From positions 120,814,501-120,878,500 of the forward strand of contig CM059584.1 in the NCBI GenBank assembly GCA_030407085.1: a stretch of DNA of 64,000 bases, read 5' to 3'. The number at the start of each line of letters is the position of its first letter. Position 1 is the first letter of the stretch. The notes under the pieces are model-generated. The model had not been told where the DNA came from, did not search any database, and was given only the letters and a program-made list of their open reading frames with translations. The translations under genes and the position numbers were made by a program. Below, in pieces: positions 33,300-45,353 of this stretch. This DNA comes from Trichopria drosophilae (lineage: Eukaryota; Arthropoda; Insecta; Hymenoptera; Diapriidae).

Positions 33300-36150
33300 G
33301 GTGTAAATATATCTGTCTAAATAGAATCCTTGTCACTTTTGCATTATCTATCTGTAACAACGCAATCTTAGTAAGTGAAATCGTCAATGATTTTATATCA
33401 TTGATTATAAATGCAGGTCTACATTGTAACAACAAGAGTCGTATGTCGAAATTAAATTGTCTCGTTTTAAGGTACTTTGTCATAAATTCCTTCTGTCAAG
33501 ACATTTCCGTGCAACCATCTTATATGACATATGTCTTAAAATAAGACTCTGGTTTTTGCAGTATTGTTGTGATCTATGTAAGTACACTGTAGCCTACTCA
33601 TCGCATGGTGCTTCATGAAAATAGAGTGACACTTAGAGGCGAAAAAAAAGAATTTCAGTAAGGACTGTTAATTACTGATTAGTAGTTTTTAGAATTTTAG
33701 AATAATTTCAAAATATTCCGTAATAGTTATCTTTGTTGGCAATTTATTTTCATATAAGGAATAAAGAAATCTATCCATAAGATTATTTTTGTTTTAACCA
33801 TTAAAGTATTTGGTTTTTTAATTGTTGCGAACGCGGGATATAATTAAAACGAAATTACTTTCGTATTCAATTAACCTAGTAAATTTTGGCGCTGCAAAAT
33901 CTGATGGTGATTTTCGAACATCATTCTCCATATTAAAAAGGTTCCATGTTGACATCAAAGAAACCTGGTGTAATATTTTCCATCATGCTCGTTTGATTTG
34001 TTCAGTCAGAATTGCAGTTGAATGGTGTCTAAAATCAAAATATTGAACATTTGAAATACAAAAAAGAACATTAAAGAATCCAATTTCGAAATTTAAAATG
34101 ACAGATTCAATATATACTCCACACAGCACACTGCCTTACCATCCTGTTAACGTCCACAGAACATCCTCAGGACACAGGACGCCTTGAGGACGTTAATAGG
34201 ACGATAAAAGCGGACATTTGGACGTCCTGAGGACGTCCCCAGGACAGTGTGCTGTGTGGGGCATTATTGGAGGACTATTCGTATAAGTTGTATGTAAGTA
34301 ATTCAAGCATTTTAATGTTCAGATGAATATAAAAAAAATTAATTAAATGAAAAAATTAAAACAAAAATGAATAGCAGCCAAAAATGAAATTAGAGTTTGC
34401 TTGAATTTTTATCAGTATTTTGATCCGCTATTTTGAACTTCAAAAATTTTATGACTAAAATGTGACAACGACTTTCAAAATATGTGTATTATTTCAATAT
34501 GAAAATAATTACATTTTTGCGAGGTTAATGTGATTTTATTAGGAAAAATCTTCTTGGAAAGATCTTATAATCTTGAAATAATTTATGATCTTTTAGTTGA
34601 AATTCGCGATCATTTCAATTAAGTTGTCAATAATTTTTGTATTTAAAAGCTGCAATTTAGTTATTTTTACACTAAAATATGTTCATCTCTGGGACTTTGA
34701 TATCTAGTTGCTCGTTCTGGAAATATTAAAACGAGAAACTTTTCATTTAATTGTAATGAAGAATAGAAAACTGAGATAATTATATAACAAATTTTGTTAT
34801 TCTAACTACGACTTCAATGACAGACTTGCAATCCTGTTAATTTGTCATTTCTTTATGGATAAATTTCTGTACATAATATAGAAAATAACAATATCCAAAC
34901 GCGTAAATTTAATAATAAATATAAAGAATAATACAGTTCTGTCTCTTGATTTGAGCTGTAAATATCGTTATATAATTTATCTCTGTGTTAGAAATAAAAA
35001 GTATTTTAGCAAACAAAATAAAAAATAAAAAATTAAAATGGATTTTAGGACTATTTTTAAAACGTAATAAAAATAAAGATACTTCTGTAGTGAAATACGA
35101 AAACTTGAAGATGTTTCTTCGTACAAAATGTATCTGTATTAACATGTATAATGTTTTAAATTTTATCAGCTTCAGGTTAGAAATAGGCTTTTTTCTGATT
35201 TTTTTTTGAAGAAGGGAAATCTCTGCGTATTTACGTATGTAGGGAACAAAAAATATGTTTATTGAAGATGATTATTCCAAATAAGTGTTTCAATATCATT
35301 ACTTTTGGACGATATCGCCTGGGAAATTTAATAAATAAATACCAATTAAGGAAAAGTTTCTATAATACTTTATTTAAAAAGTGAAGATATGCGCGTGAAA
35401 ATGATTTAACTAACATTTTTCAATTGACTTTGCTTCATTCAATTTGTTGCAACACCTTCAAAGTTAACGTTGCGAATTACTAGTTTGTGAAGGCTACTAC
35501 AGTATTTAACTGTTAAAAAAGAATCAAGTTAACTTATATAGCGAAAAATATGTTCCGGATATTATTCCTTAGCTCAATTATTATTACAAAAAATTGTAGA
35601 TGGATGGTTGATAAGATGTAGGAAAAATCACGTGTTGAAAATATACTAACGTTCATCTTTTGCGTAACCTAAACTGAAATGGTGAAATATATATTAAGGG
35701 AAGCATTAAATATAAGTTATAAAGAAAATATATTGGTTTAATATTACATAAAATACTAATATCACATAAGTTTAATGACAAAAACATTTTACATTAACAA
35801 TACTGTTAATTGGTTATAAGTGATTTATTTATGTCGTATTAAAAATGTTTTGGTATTAACAATTTCGCACAAACTGCTTACATTGAAATACATCAGTATA
35901 ATTTAGCAATACCTCAGTACTCGTACTCTGGAAGTGCAGCTTACAATAACATCGACGTTATTTTTGATGACGACAATTTCAACCAATTTACGATTCAGGA
36001 TATTGTCGTTATTGAATATAACGTCCACTTTATTCCCAATAGGGTGTTACCTTCGAGTACAGTTCATATAAGTTCAAAAATATATGACAATAAAAGAGGT
36101 ACAGTCAACCATTAAAGAGATAAATCAAAATGGTGAATAAATCATTATTA
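33300..36150. other. Intergenic, palindrome only
   Basis: Only the 34119-34259 palindrome stands out. A short partial match to the ATCCGCCAT dispersed repeat lies near 34430. Confidence 0.45.
34119..34259. repeat. Compact palindrome with CCTGAGGACGTCC words
   Basis: Ends CCACACAGCACACTG and CAGTGTGCTGTGTGG are perfect inverted repeats of 15 bp. The interior is built from GGACGT, ACGTCC and CCTCAGGAC words in both orientations. At 141 bp it could be a MITE or a structured RNA hairpin. Confidence 0.6.
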
Positions 36151-36348
36151 TCAAATAAAAGAATTGTACCAACGACGTCTTAATAAATTAACTATTATTA
36201 ATACTACAGTAACCAATGCGAGATAACCTAAGTAATTGTAAATAATGTGTGTTGTGAATTGTCGTGTAAGTTGTCGTGAATTGCGCGTGACTTTAATGGT
36301 AGTTTCGAAAACAATTGAGGGTTTGGCTTTCGGACGTTTATCTGGCAT
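36151..36348 (-). CDS. Candidate small single-pass membrane protein (65 aa)
   Basis: ATG at 36348 in the favourable context CAAAAAATG, stop TGA at 36151. The first 36 residues are strongly basic (KRPKAKP, then several Arg). A hydrophobic helix follows at about 40-57 (YLGYLALVTVVLIIVNLL), then RRRW and a short tail. That is the plan of a small tail-anchored or single-pass membrane protein. I do not recognise a family. The codons are mixed rather than dominated by AT-only codons, and the surrounding DNA lacks the repeats seen elsewhere. It could still be a chance frame. Confidence 0.4.
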   Translation of the reverse strand: MPDKRPKAKPSIVFETTIKVTRNSRQLTRQFTTHIIYNYLGYLALVTVVLIIVNLLRRRWYNSFI

Positions 36349-38380
36349 TTTTTGAAATTTTTAAAAAGAAAATTTGTCCTGAAAATGTGCATAGAAGCGA
36401 ATGAATATTCAAACATACAATTGTTCTTCAGCAAAGCTGTTAGTGATCAAAAGTTACTAATAGTTACTAAGGATGGTACAGTGGTTTGAAAAACGGAGAA
36501 AAACAGAAAGTGCAACATTTTAAGAAAACTAAGATATTATCACTTATAAAAAATTCAAAATATGCAAATAATAAGTTTGAAATTACTGCTTTAAAGTGAT
36601 TAAAAATATAAATTCATTAAAAAATCACCATAACTCAATATTCTATAATAAATATTAAAAATTTAAGGATAATTTAATATCATTGTAGTAGAGAGGATGT
36701 TTTCACAGATAGAGTGTTTTATAAGTGAATTATACGATGGCTTGGAAACATTACATTCCTAATAAAACTAATAAGACGACTTATTAGCGTAAATTAAATT
36801 TGATAAATTTTCGATTGGTCATTGTTTTTGATATTTGGATTTTAAGAATATTTGTTGTACGCAGTAACATTTCTTCAATTAGGCTCTTATTTAACTGGTT
36901 TTAAAAAGGTTTTACAAGAAAACTTTTACAAAATAACAAATTTAAGTAAAATACAAAAATTATGAAGGTTACAATAAACGTATAAAATGTTTGAATATAT
37001 TATTTTTTAACTTTATCATAAATATATATAATCTAAAAATTTTTATTGATATTTGTAAAAGGAACGGTGTAATAGTCTAACATTATCAAATGGATTTTTA
37101 AAATATCACCAAACAGAAAATAATTTAGTGTGTTTTTCTCAACAAATATTTCACTAATAATTTCATTTGAAGAGTTCGTTTTTTTCTTTCGCTGTTATGT
37201 AACTAATATTTTCCATGCACATGGGTGAAAATGTTGCACTTTTAACACCTACGTTTCTCAATATGTATGTCAATATATGTTAAATTAGTACAGGTTATAT
37301 TTTTCTATATATATTGAACTATGTACTATATCAATACATGTTCCAAATGTATACACGCCTATGTAAAATTGAAATTATATTTTTAAATGAGATAATTTTG
37401 AAAAAATCGCTTTTATCACATCACAAACTGACATCTTGAGCACGTTTTACCAGCCGTTGTGAATGATTGCACAAAGTTGAAATCATTAGAATTAATAAAG
37501 TTAATCCTCCAACGTAATAAACAATTATATTTGTTTAAATTGAAACAACGAAAATTGGCTTTAAACATTTAAAATGGATTTTGTTTTCGCATAATTCAGT
37601 TGTTATAGAAGTACATGGTTAAAATATTAAGAAAAGTACATAATAACTGTTAGCAATCTTTGTCGACGTATCAGGTAAGAAAATATGATTTTAAATTGAA
37701 AATGTCATTCATATCCGACTATTTTTAAATACGCTAACCATAATTTTTGTTTACCTTTTCATTTCCATATCATTCCTAACCTTAGTCCGAGTAAGTATGT
37801 ATTAATATTTATAAATGCCTAAAATACTAGTATTAATTGTTAATATAAGTAATTGTCATTCCTGTCCCATTTTCCTATTATATTAACTAATGTGCGTATT
37901 AGGACTATAAAATATATTGTGAATACTCATGTTTACTTATTAACCGTATTAACAATAAAAATTATTGTTTAAATGATGTTTGTGATTATATGTACATAAA
38001 TTATGAAATAAAAAGCAAAATGCGCAACGAAATTATATGCACCTTCGAAATTTAAACACTATACCAAACCAGTATTCTATGCTTATAGTAAACAGTAATG
38101 GTTTATTTATAGAATTGTCAAGCGACCGTTCGATTTGAATTAAATAAATAGTATATAAATTGCGTTATACTGCGAATGGACTAAAATTAATTAAATATTT
38201 TAAAATAATAGGAAGAGAACAAAACAAATTATTTTACGTTTCGGTTGTCAGATATGTAACCCTTAAAAAAATGATTAAAAATATTAAAAAATATGATTAT
38301 ACTGAAGAAAATGTATGTTGATTAAATAGTATTTTCGCCTTGTACCCTATATTTAACACTTCTTATATTATTATCTGTAG

Positions 38381-38473
38381 ATGGTCTCTGAAGAAGAAAC
38401 AAAAAGAGACGCGCAAAATGGTAAGAAATGCAAAAAGAAATACGTAATCCGCCAATGTTCTATGTACTGCAAT
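38381..38473 (+). CDS. Possible coding exon of an unrecognised gene
   Basis: The 93-bp stretch follows a pyrimidine-rich tract ending TGTAG and is followed by a perfect donor GTAAGT (38474-38479). It starts with ATG and reads MVSEEETKRDAQNGKKCKKK, then 11 more residues including three Cys. An alternative internal donor (GTAAGA at 38421) exists. A further donor-like CAG|GTAAGA near 37676 could end an upstream non-coding exon. No partner exon is recognised. Support is splice-site quality only. Confidence 0.25.
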
Positions 38474-40046
38474 GTAAGTTTAACATTTTTTGTAATAAAT
38501 CAGTTTTGATTACACGAAATTATTAATTTATTTCGTGTTTTAACAACGGATTTGCAATCAGCGACCATCATCATAACGCTTCAATACCTAATTTGCATTA
38601 AATAAACTAAGTTTTCGAATTTCGATTCGCCATATTTAATTCGCCATTTTGAATTTTATAATCAGCTATTATAAATTTTGTCCAAGGGTGTACTATCGAT
38701 CCCCAGTAGAAATCTCCTATTGTGGGCCACGAGTGGAAAAAAGACGTTAAAATTTTATCTGAGATGTACCTTGTTATTGATTTTAAATATTTTGAATCTT
38801 TGGTATCAATTTTATTTTATTCTATTTTCTTTCCCATTTCCTTTGCTATTTATTTAACTTAAAATTGATATTTTGTAAACGAGCTTATCTAAGGCTTTGT
38901 GTTCGCTAATGGGAATAATTTCGACAATGGGTCGTTTGAAGTTAAACTATATTTATTGACGTTTTTAATCTCATTTTACTACGGTTGCATAACTTTTTGT
39001 AGGCCATAAACTGATAAAATTATCAGCTTAGAATTAAGCACAGAAAAGTACAGAATGAATTTTTCTTTGAAGATTTTACTCTTTTTTATTTCTTAAGTTT
39101 TTTAGTGATTATTGTTTTATAAATTAAAAAAAAAGAATTCTATTCTATAATGTATGAATTCTACTTCTATATTTTTTAATTTCTAATATTTAGGTGAGGT
39201 GAACATTTATTAAAAACACATTTCATTTTTTCATTCGTTAGTTTCTGACGTTTTGAAAACAGTTTAGTAAATTTCCCACAACCCAAAATTTCACATTTAT
39301 GCCACATAAAACAACGACACTCGAAATTTGTTTCAGCTATCCAAAATTTGTTACCGTAAACTACAAAAATAACAAATAAATCCACTTTTTTCAATAAAAA
39401 GTGATATGTAATAACGTCTTTAGATTTGCAATAGTCAATATCAACCGATTCATTGTCATTGATAACAGACGATTTTCTAACCTAATTCCGATACATTACG
39501 ATGCAGATATACGAAGTAAAAATAAATACTGTTTAACTAACAATGGTACATCAACGAAAATTTCTCACGAGTACTATTAGGAACAAAATGTGAAACTGAA
39601 AATTCACATTCGAATTCCGTTTCTCATGAATAACTGACATGTTTACTACTCATTGGATGATTTTCATCACAACATCGTGACTTTTTTCGAGTTTCTGTTG
39701 CGTAACTAAAATAATATTATCTTTTGTTTAGTTTTGTGGTTGCGAGTAGCTTAAACTGGAATTTTTTTTCGTCGAAAAAGATTACTTTATTTTTACCAAG
39801 TTAAAAAAAGCAAAATTTTTGGAATTTACAATGATTTATTATTCTTTGATTAGCTTTTGTTAATACGGAATACAACAATTTTGATGTTATTGTATGCTAT
39901 CAGTAATTTTTATCCTAATGTTGTAATTTGCATGCCAATTATATGAAAACTGTTAAATTAACGACGTGTATTGCAGTAATATTTATAGCGAATTATTTAA
40001 TACATTTTTCAATATTGGTTTAGTAAAATAGTTAATGAGTTTAATT

Positions 40047-40259
40047 TTAACTGGAAGGAAAGTCATTTCTTTTAAAAAAATATTTAGTAAAATATAAGTA
40101 ATATTCAATTCTGTGAAGTGCAGGAAGTTTCTGCCTTTTTCTTGATGGAAAGACTATTTTTTCTTGCGGTGTCATTGGGTCATTATAAGTTGGACACCGG
40201 GCTACATTTTCGACCTGGTTGTATACGGGTACTTGGAATGTGGTTAAATTTGTATTCAT
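40047..40259 (-). CDS. Possible small coding exon, unrecognised (70 aa)
   Basis: ATG at 40259, TAA at 40047. The first 50 residues have a balanced composition unlike chance AT-rich frames (for example PTYNDPMTPQEKIVFPSRKR), and a splice-acceptor-like TTCTTAGGGCAG lies just upstream. The last 20 residues are Tyr/Phe/Lys-rich and may be intronic or non-coding. No domain, signal peptide or homology is recognised. Confidence 0.22.
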   Translation of the reverse strand: MNTNLTTFQVPVYNQVENVARCPTYNDPMTPQEKIVFPSRKRQKLPALHRIEYYLYFTKYFFKRNDFPSS

Positions 40260-43200
40260 ATTTAACCTCCTGCCCTAAGAAAAGTTCCTTTAAATATATT
40301 AGTATACAATGACTGATGATTTTTCTCATACAAAGTATTTTTACCTGAAATCCGCATTTCCATGAATGACACTGCAACTCCAAGATTTGTTTCTTATAAA
40401 AGGTGCAAAGAATATTAATCGTTATTCAATAAATTTTGATGACGATTTAAATAAATAAAAATAAAAATGTAATTTTCTATTAACTACCGATAAATGTAAG
40501 AATCTCGTATCGAAAAGGCGTAGGAAGATAAGCCTTATCGATATTTGTTCAATAATTTGATAATTGTCAAACAACGTAATTTATGACTTTTCGGGGTTTT
40601 CGGGTCTGATAATTCTCACGCGTCTTTCTGGGAATAGAAGAGCATATCACTAGTTCTATAAGAGGCTTATAGTTTATGATGTATATGCACATAAACCAGT
40701 CATCTTTTTTGGCAATGTTTATAGAGTTCAAATGTTTCTTTGTTGAAAATAGAGTGTCCATTCATCAGTTAGAATAACGATCATAATATTTGTTTCTATA
40801 TATCAAGTTTTTATGACATAGTATTCGTTGTATCCTTTCCATTTATTCTTATCCAATAAAATAAAGTAATAAAAATACGTTTCGAACAAAATTTGTATGA
40901 AAGAAACCACTAAATTTAAAACGATACATAGTACTAACTTGTCCTCGTTTAATAAGATAATCAAATTAAATACTTACAGGATGAAGCTTTTTCAAAAGGT
41001 ACAATGCATTCACCTTTTAAATATTTGGTAATTTTGTACAAATATTACTTGATGTTCCGTTTAAAAAAAATACATTGACACAAAATGTTAACATAAAATA
41101 GTTAAAAATATGATCCGATAATAATGTCGTAAAATGTTTTTAAATTTGTTATAAATTTCTCTAATATTTTTAGCTTATTTATTTTTTAAATTATTTGTTT
41201 TTAGTCTAATCGATCAATTTCTGCATTATTTCTGATCAATAATACGCAGACAAAATTAAAAAAGAATGCCTAATATACTCTCGTCAAGTACTAACTATAC
41301 TGTGCTAATAGAGCATTAATATTCAACGAGCCTACCTAACATTAAACCGTGAAAATCGAGAACTCAAGGACAAGAATACATATTTACCATTAGAAGTGTT
41401 TTACACTATTCTCATTTAGCGGTATTAAGGCGATGATAATTTCTGGTTCTATAAATTTTTAATCGTAATGCCCTCTGTCTTCATTCATAAGCTATTAGGA
41501 ATAAACGAAAAAGTTTTTGACAGAAGAAACATTACACGAAAATATAAACTCTTTCACTTCCGAAATAGAAAAGAGAAAGCCTTAGATTTCATTCACTACA
41601 ATTAACTAAATTCAGTGTAAAAATTTCTGAAACATATTTTTTTTTTCAGTTTGTTGTAATTGTTTACAAGGATTATATACGTGATGAAATTAAATTATTT
41701 TTTAACATATAATGGAACAATGTATACAATTATTTATTATTTATTTTAATTAAATTCATGAAGTTTTATTATTTTTTGAATAATATTTATCTACAGTATT
41801 TCCCATTAATAAATCACGTAAAAAAAGTCTCAATTTTCAAATATTAAGTTTCACATACTTGAATTGCCTAAAATATCCGCGCATTAACGAAAAAATAATT
41901 ATAAACCTAACACGAGTACTATTTATTTACAGCTGGGATGATAAATGATGTGCGTGTAGAAATGAACATCTGTCCCTCTTATGATAGGCTTGTATATGTT
42001 TGCACCCCATTTTTTGGTCCTTCAAAGCCTACTGCACTTATCCTACTGAAAACATGGGAAAATTTCGACTACTTTCATATTTAAGAACATACAAAGATCA
42101 AGTGACGTCATTATTAGTCAAATATTATATTTATTGACATAATATTTTTATAATTTTTGTTAATAATTTAACGTAAAAATTTTATCAATTTTTTGTCATT
42201 TACGAAAAGATAAAAATATTCTATATGCGGCTATTGAAATAAATAATTACATGAACATACAAATTTTCCTGGACATTTACTAAATTCTAAAATTAAGAAA
42301 TTTCTTCTCATTTAATGTATTATGTTAAATATTGTTAAATCAGATTGTTGTTAGCGTTTCGTAAACTACTCATAACGTAAAAATTTATGAATTTCTAAAA
42401 TGTTATGCAATAATTTACGATCTTGTTTGAAAAATCTTCCAGTAAAGGCATGATTGTATATTTATAAGTGTTCCTGGTGAAAACCAGATGCTGTAAACCA
42501 GACGTAGAAACGCGATTCCCCAATATATTACTTTCAAGAATTGTAAGTTTATTATTAATACTGCTGTTTACAAGGGGAACTACTGTTTATAAAACGAGTT
42601 TTGTTGATAGAATCAATTATTTATTTAACAAATACATGAGACTATACTTTATTTTTTAAAATAGGCAAGAAATGTACTATGTACTCAAATAACATTTATT
42701 CTGAAGTAATTGTATTAACTTATAGTACATTGTTTTAATGAATAATTATTGTTTTATTGTAATATAATAAATTGTTTATTATAATAAATTCGAATTGGTT
42801 AGAGTAGTTTGTATTACACATTTTTAATTTTGTGGATTGAATAAATTTTAGATATCTTACATTTTTATTACATATCCAATTTTTATCAAAGTAATATACA
42901 GATTTTGTTAATGTCAACATAATGCCCGAAACGTCATAACAAAATTGTTTAAATTGTTAAGTTTCACAAAACAAATATTGTTTATTACATTACTTTTTCT
43001 TATTATTTAAAAAACAAACGAAAAATCGAAATGCATTTTCATATAATTAATAAGTAATTATTTTTCAGGTAGTACATTTTATATTAAATAAAAATTTTTG
43101 AACTTAGAACAAATTATCGAAGGCAGAAAACAAAAGAGTTGACTCTATTAAGTAAGTAGTATAAAATAATTCATAGCTGCTTTTTTAATTTTTTTTTTTT

Positions 43201-44889
43201 AATTTATTTTACTATTTTATTTTATTGTATTTTACTATATTCGCAGAAGCTTTAATAAATTAGAATATTAAATTTTCTACTTAAATAATAAAACGCATTG
43301 AAATATTAATACTGTTTAAATTTACTTCTTTCTGCTATTTTTTAATTTATAGCATTGATTTTCTTGATATCTTTGTTTTATTTGCAATGCCAGTAAGGTG
43401 TACGACGGTATCATTTAAAAAAATGCATATTAATGACATTTTTTAATTTTATATTGTATTAATTACATATTAAATTAAATTTAAAGCATTGTGTTTCTTT
43501 AGCTACTTATATAAGTATTTGAAAGTGCAAATACCAAAAAGAATTCGATAATTGATAGAAATAAATTTACTGTAAACGTAAATTAGATTCGCAAATAGTA
43601 ATAATTCGAACAACTAACTAAGATACATAGTGCTTTTTAAAATTTTTAGTCTTTCGAGTAATTACTATTTAATATTTGGAGAGATTAGGTCTGAAAGCTT
43701 CTTTAATGAAATATTACATATGTATAGAATAAAACCCCTAAATACATACATTATTTTTATTAATTCTGTGATTGCCCGGAAAAAGTAAGTGCACTTTTTG
43801 ATAAAACTGAAAAACTAAACGATGGATATTATTTGCCGTCACTGTTTCAGGTCGAAAATTTAAGGAGTGTAAATGTGAAAATTTAATCACATATAAAAAT
43901 AAAAATATTTAGGAAAATTCTCAATAATTAATGTAGCTGAAAAATTTTTGAACGGAACCAGGAAATATTTCATGAATAATTTTGAATTTGAGATCGTTTT
44001 GTTAAACAATCAAAATTTATGTTTTCTTTAACACAGCATATTTAGAAAATATAAAATACAATAATATTTCGTGTTACAGACCACCCTGGTATGTTTCATT
44101 TTATATATTCGGAATAAATATGCTTTAAGAAAATTTTAGTAAAATTAAGTAACTCAATTTTTGTATAAATAACCAGTAACTCACCTTGATTATCAACTTG
44201 TGATTTAAAAAACTTGCTTAAGACAATATTATAAATCTTCAAAAAGAAGCAAAATTATGTGTTTTTATTGCACGTGCAATATAACGTGAATCGAAAAAAC
44301 ATTTATATGAAACTTTGTTCGAAAATATTTATGAAAAAATGTCTTTTTCTCCCGTTTTCGAAATATTTTATTTGTTTTGATTAATGACGAATATATTCTA
44401 AAACGCTTGGAAAACATTCGTAAAAAATATTTCAAACTTTGTATCCAACCACTAATAAAAATATCTACACACTGTGAAAAAGTCAATCATTTAGTACATT
44501 GTTTTTGAGATAGTTAACTGCATTACTGGAAAGTAGAAATCATTAGGACTAAAGGAATATAGTCAACTTGCTAATCATCAATGAAAGGAAGTTTACATAT
44601 ATCGATTTTTGGATGATTAAAACGATTGTTTAATATATTTGTTCAAATTCTAAAATAAACGAAAGTGATTAACAAACGAACATAGTTAATTTTCAATTTC
44701 AAAGCATTAAAGATGCGTCCTAAGAGAGGTTATATTCGAATTGTTAATTATAATAAAAAAAATGTATTTCCTTGCTATTGTACATAAAATACATCATTAA
44801 TTGTGTATATAAGTTGTGATACATGTATAGGTCTCCGTTCTATGTGTTAATGAACAAAGCATATGTGCGCAAATTAAATGTTCTGAAAT

Positions 44890-45353
44890 TTAACCCTTTA
44901 AGTCCCAAATGTGAATAATTTGCACACCGGTTTCAATATCGTTTTATTTATTTTTTATAAATGGAAACATCAATATCCAACTAGTTTTGTTCTTCATTTC
45001 AAAATGGAGTCCGAAATGAAAAATAAAATGAATCACAATATGTGAATATATAACTTTGAAGTAAAAAAAACAGGAACACGTTTCTGATAGGTTAGAAGGT
45101 GATCTGAAACGGGTATCAATTAAAAAAGCATTTAAAAAAAATGTTGGCTAAAATATCGCGTTTTTTTCAATATTTTTGTTAAAAAAATGTGGTGAACATA
45201 ATTTCTCGAAAATTTCAGTAGCGCCTATCGAAAGAGAGACATCAACATTAGTCGGATATAGATTTTTCCATAATTTTTTAATTTTTATGGTATAAATAAA
45301 ACGATGCTGAAATCTGTGTGCAAATTGTGCACATTTGATACTTAAAGGGTTAA
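44890..45353. mobile_element. TTAA-flanked palindromic element 2 (piggyBac-type MITE)
   Basis: TTAA at 44890-44893 and 45350-45353; inverted ends CCCTTTAAGTCCCAAATGTG and its partner ending CACATTTGATACTTAAAGGG. Subterminal TTTGCACACC/TGTGTGCAAA pairs. Non-coding. The terminal nine bases match element 3 at 55406, but the interiors differ. Confidence 0.7.

Noticed and set aside
39176..39394. Cys-containing minus-strand frame resembling a small secreted peptide
   Set aside because: Starts at TTG, and part of it matches the dispersed TTTTGG-TAGCTGAA repeat core.
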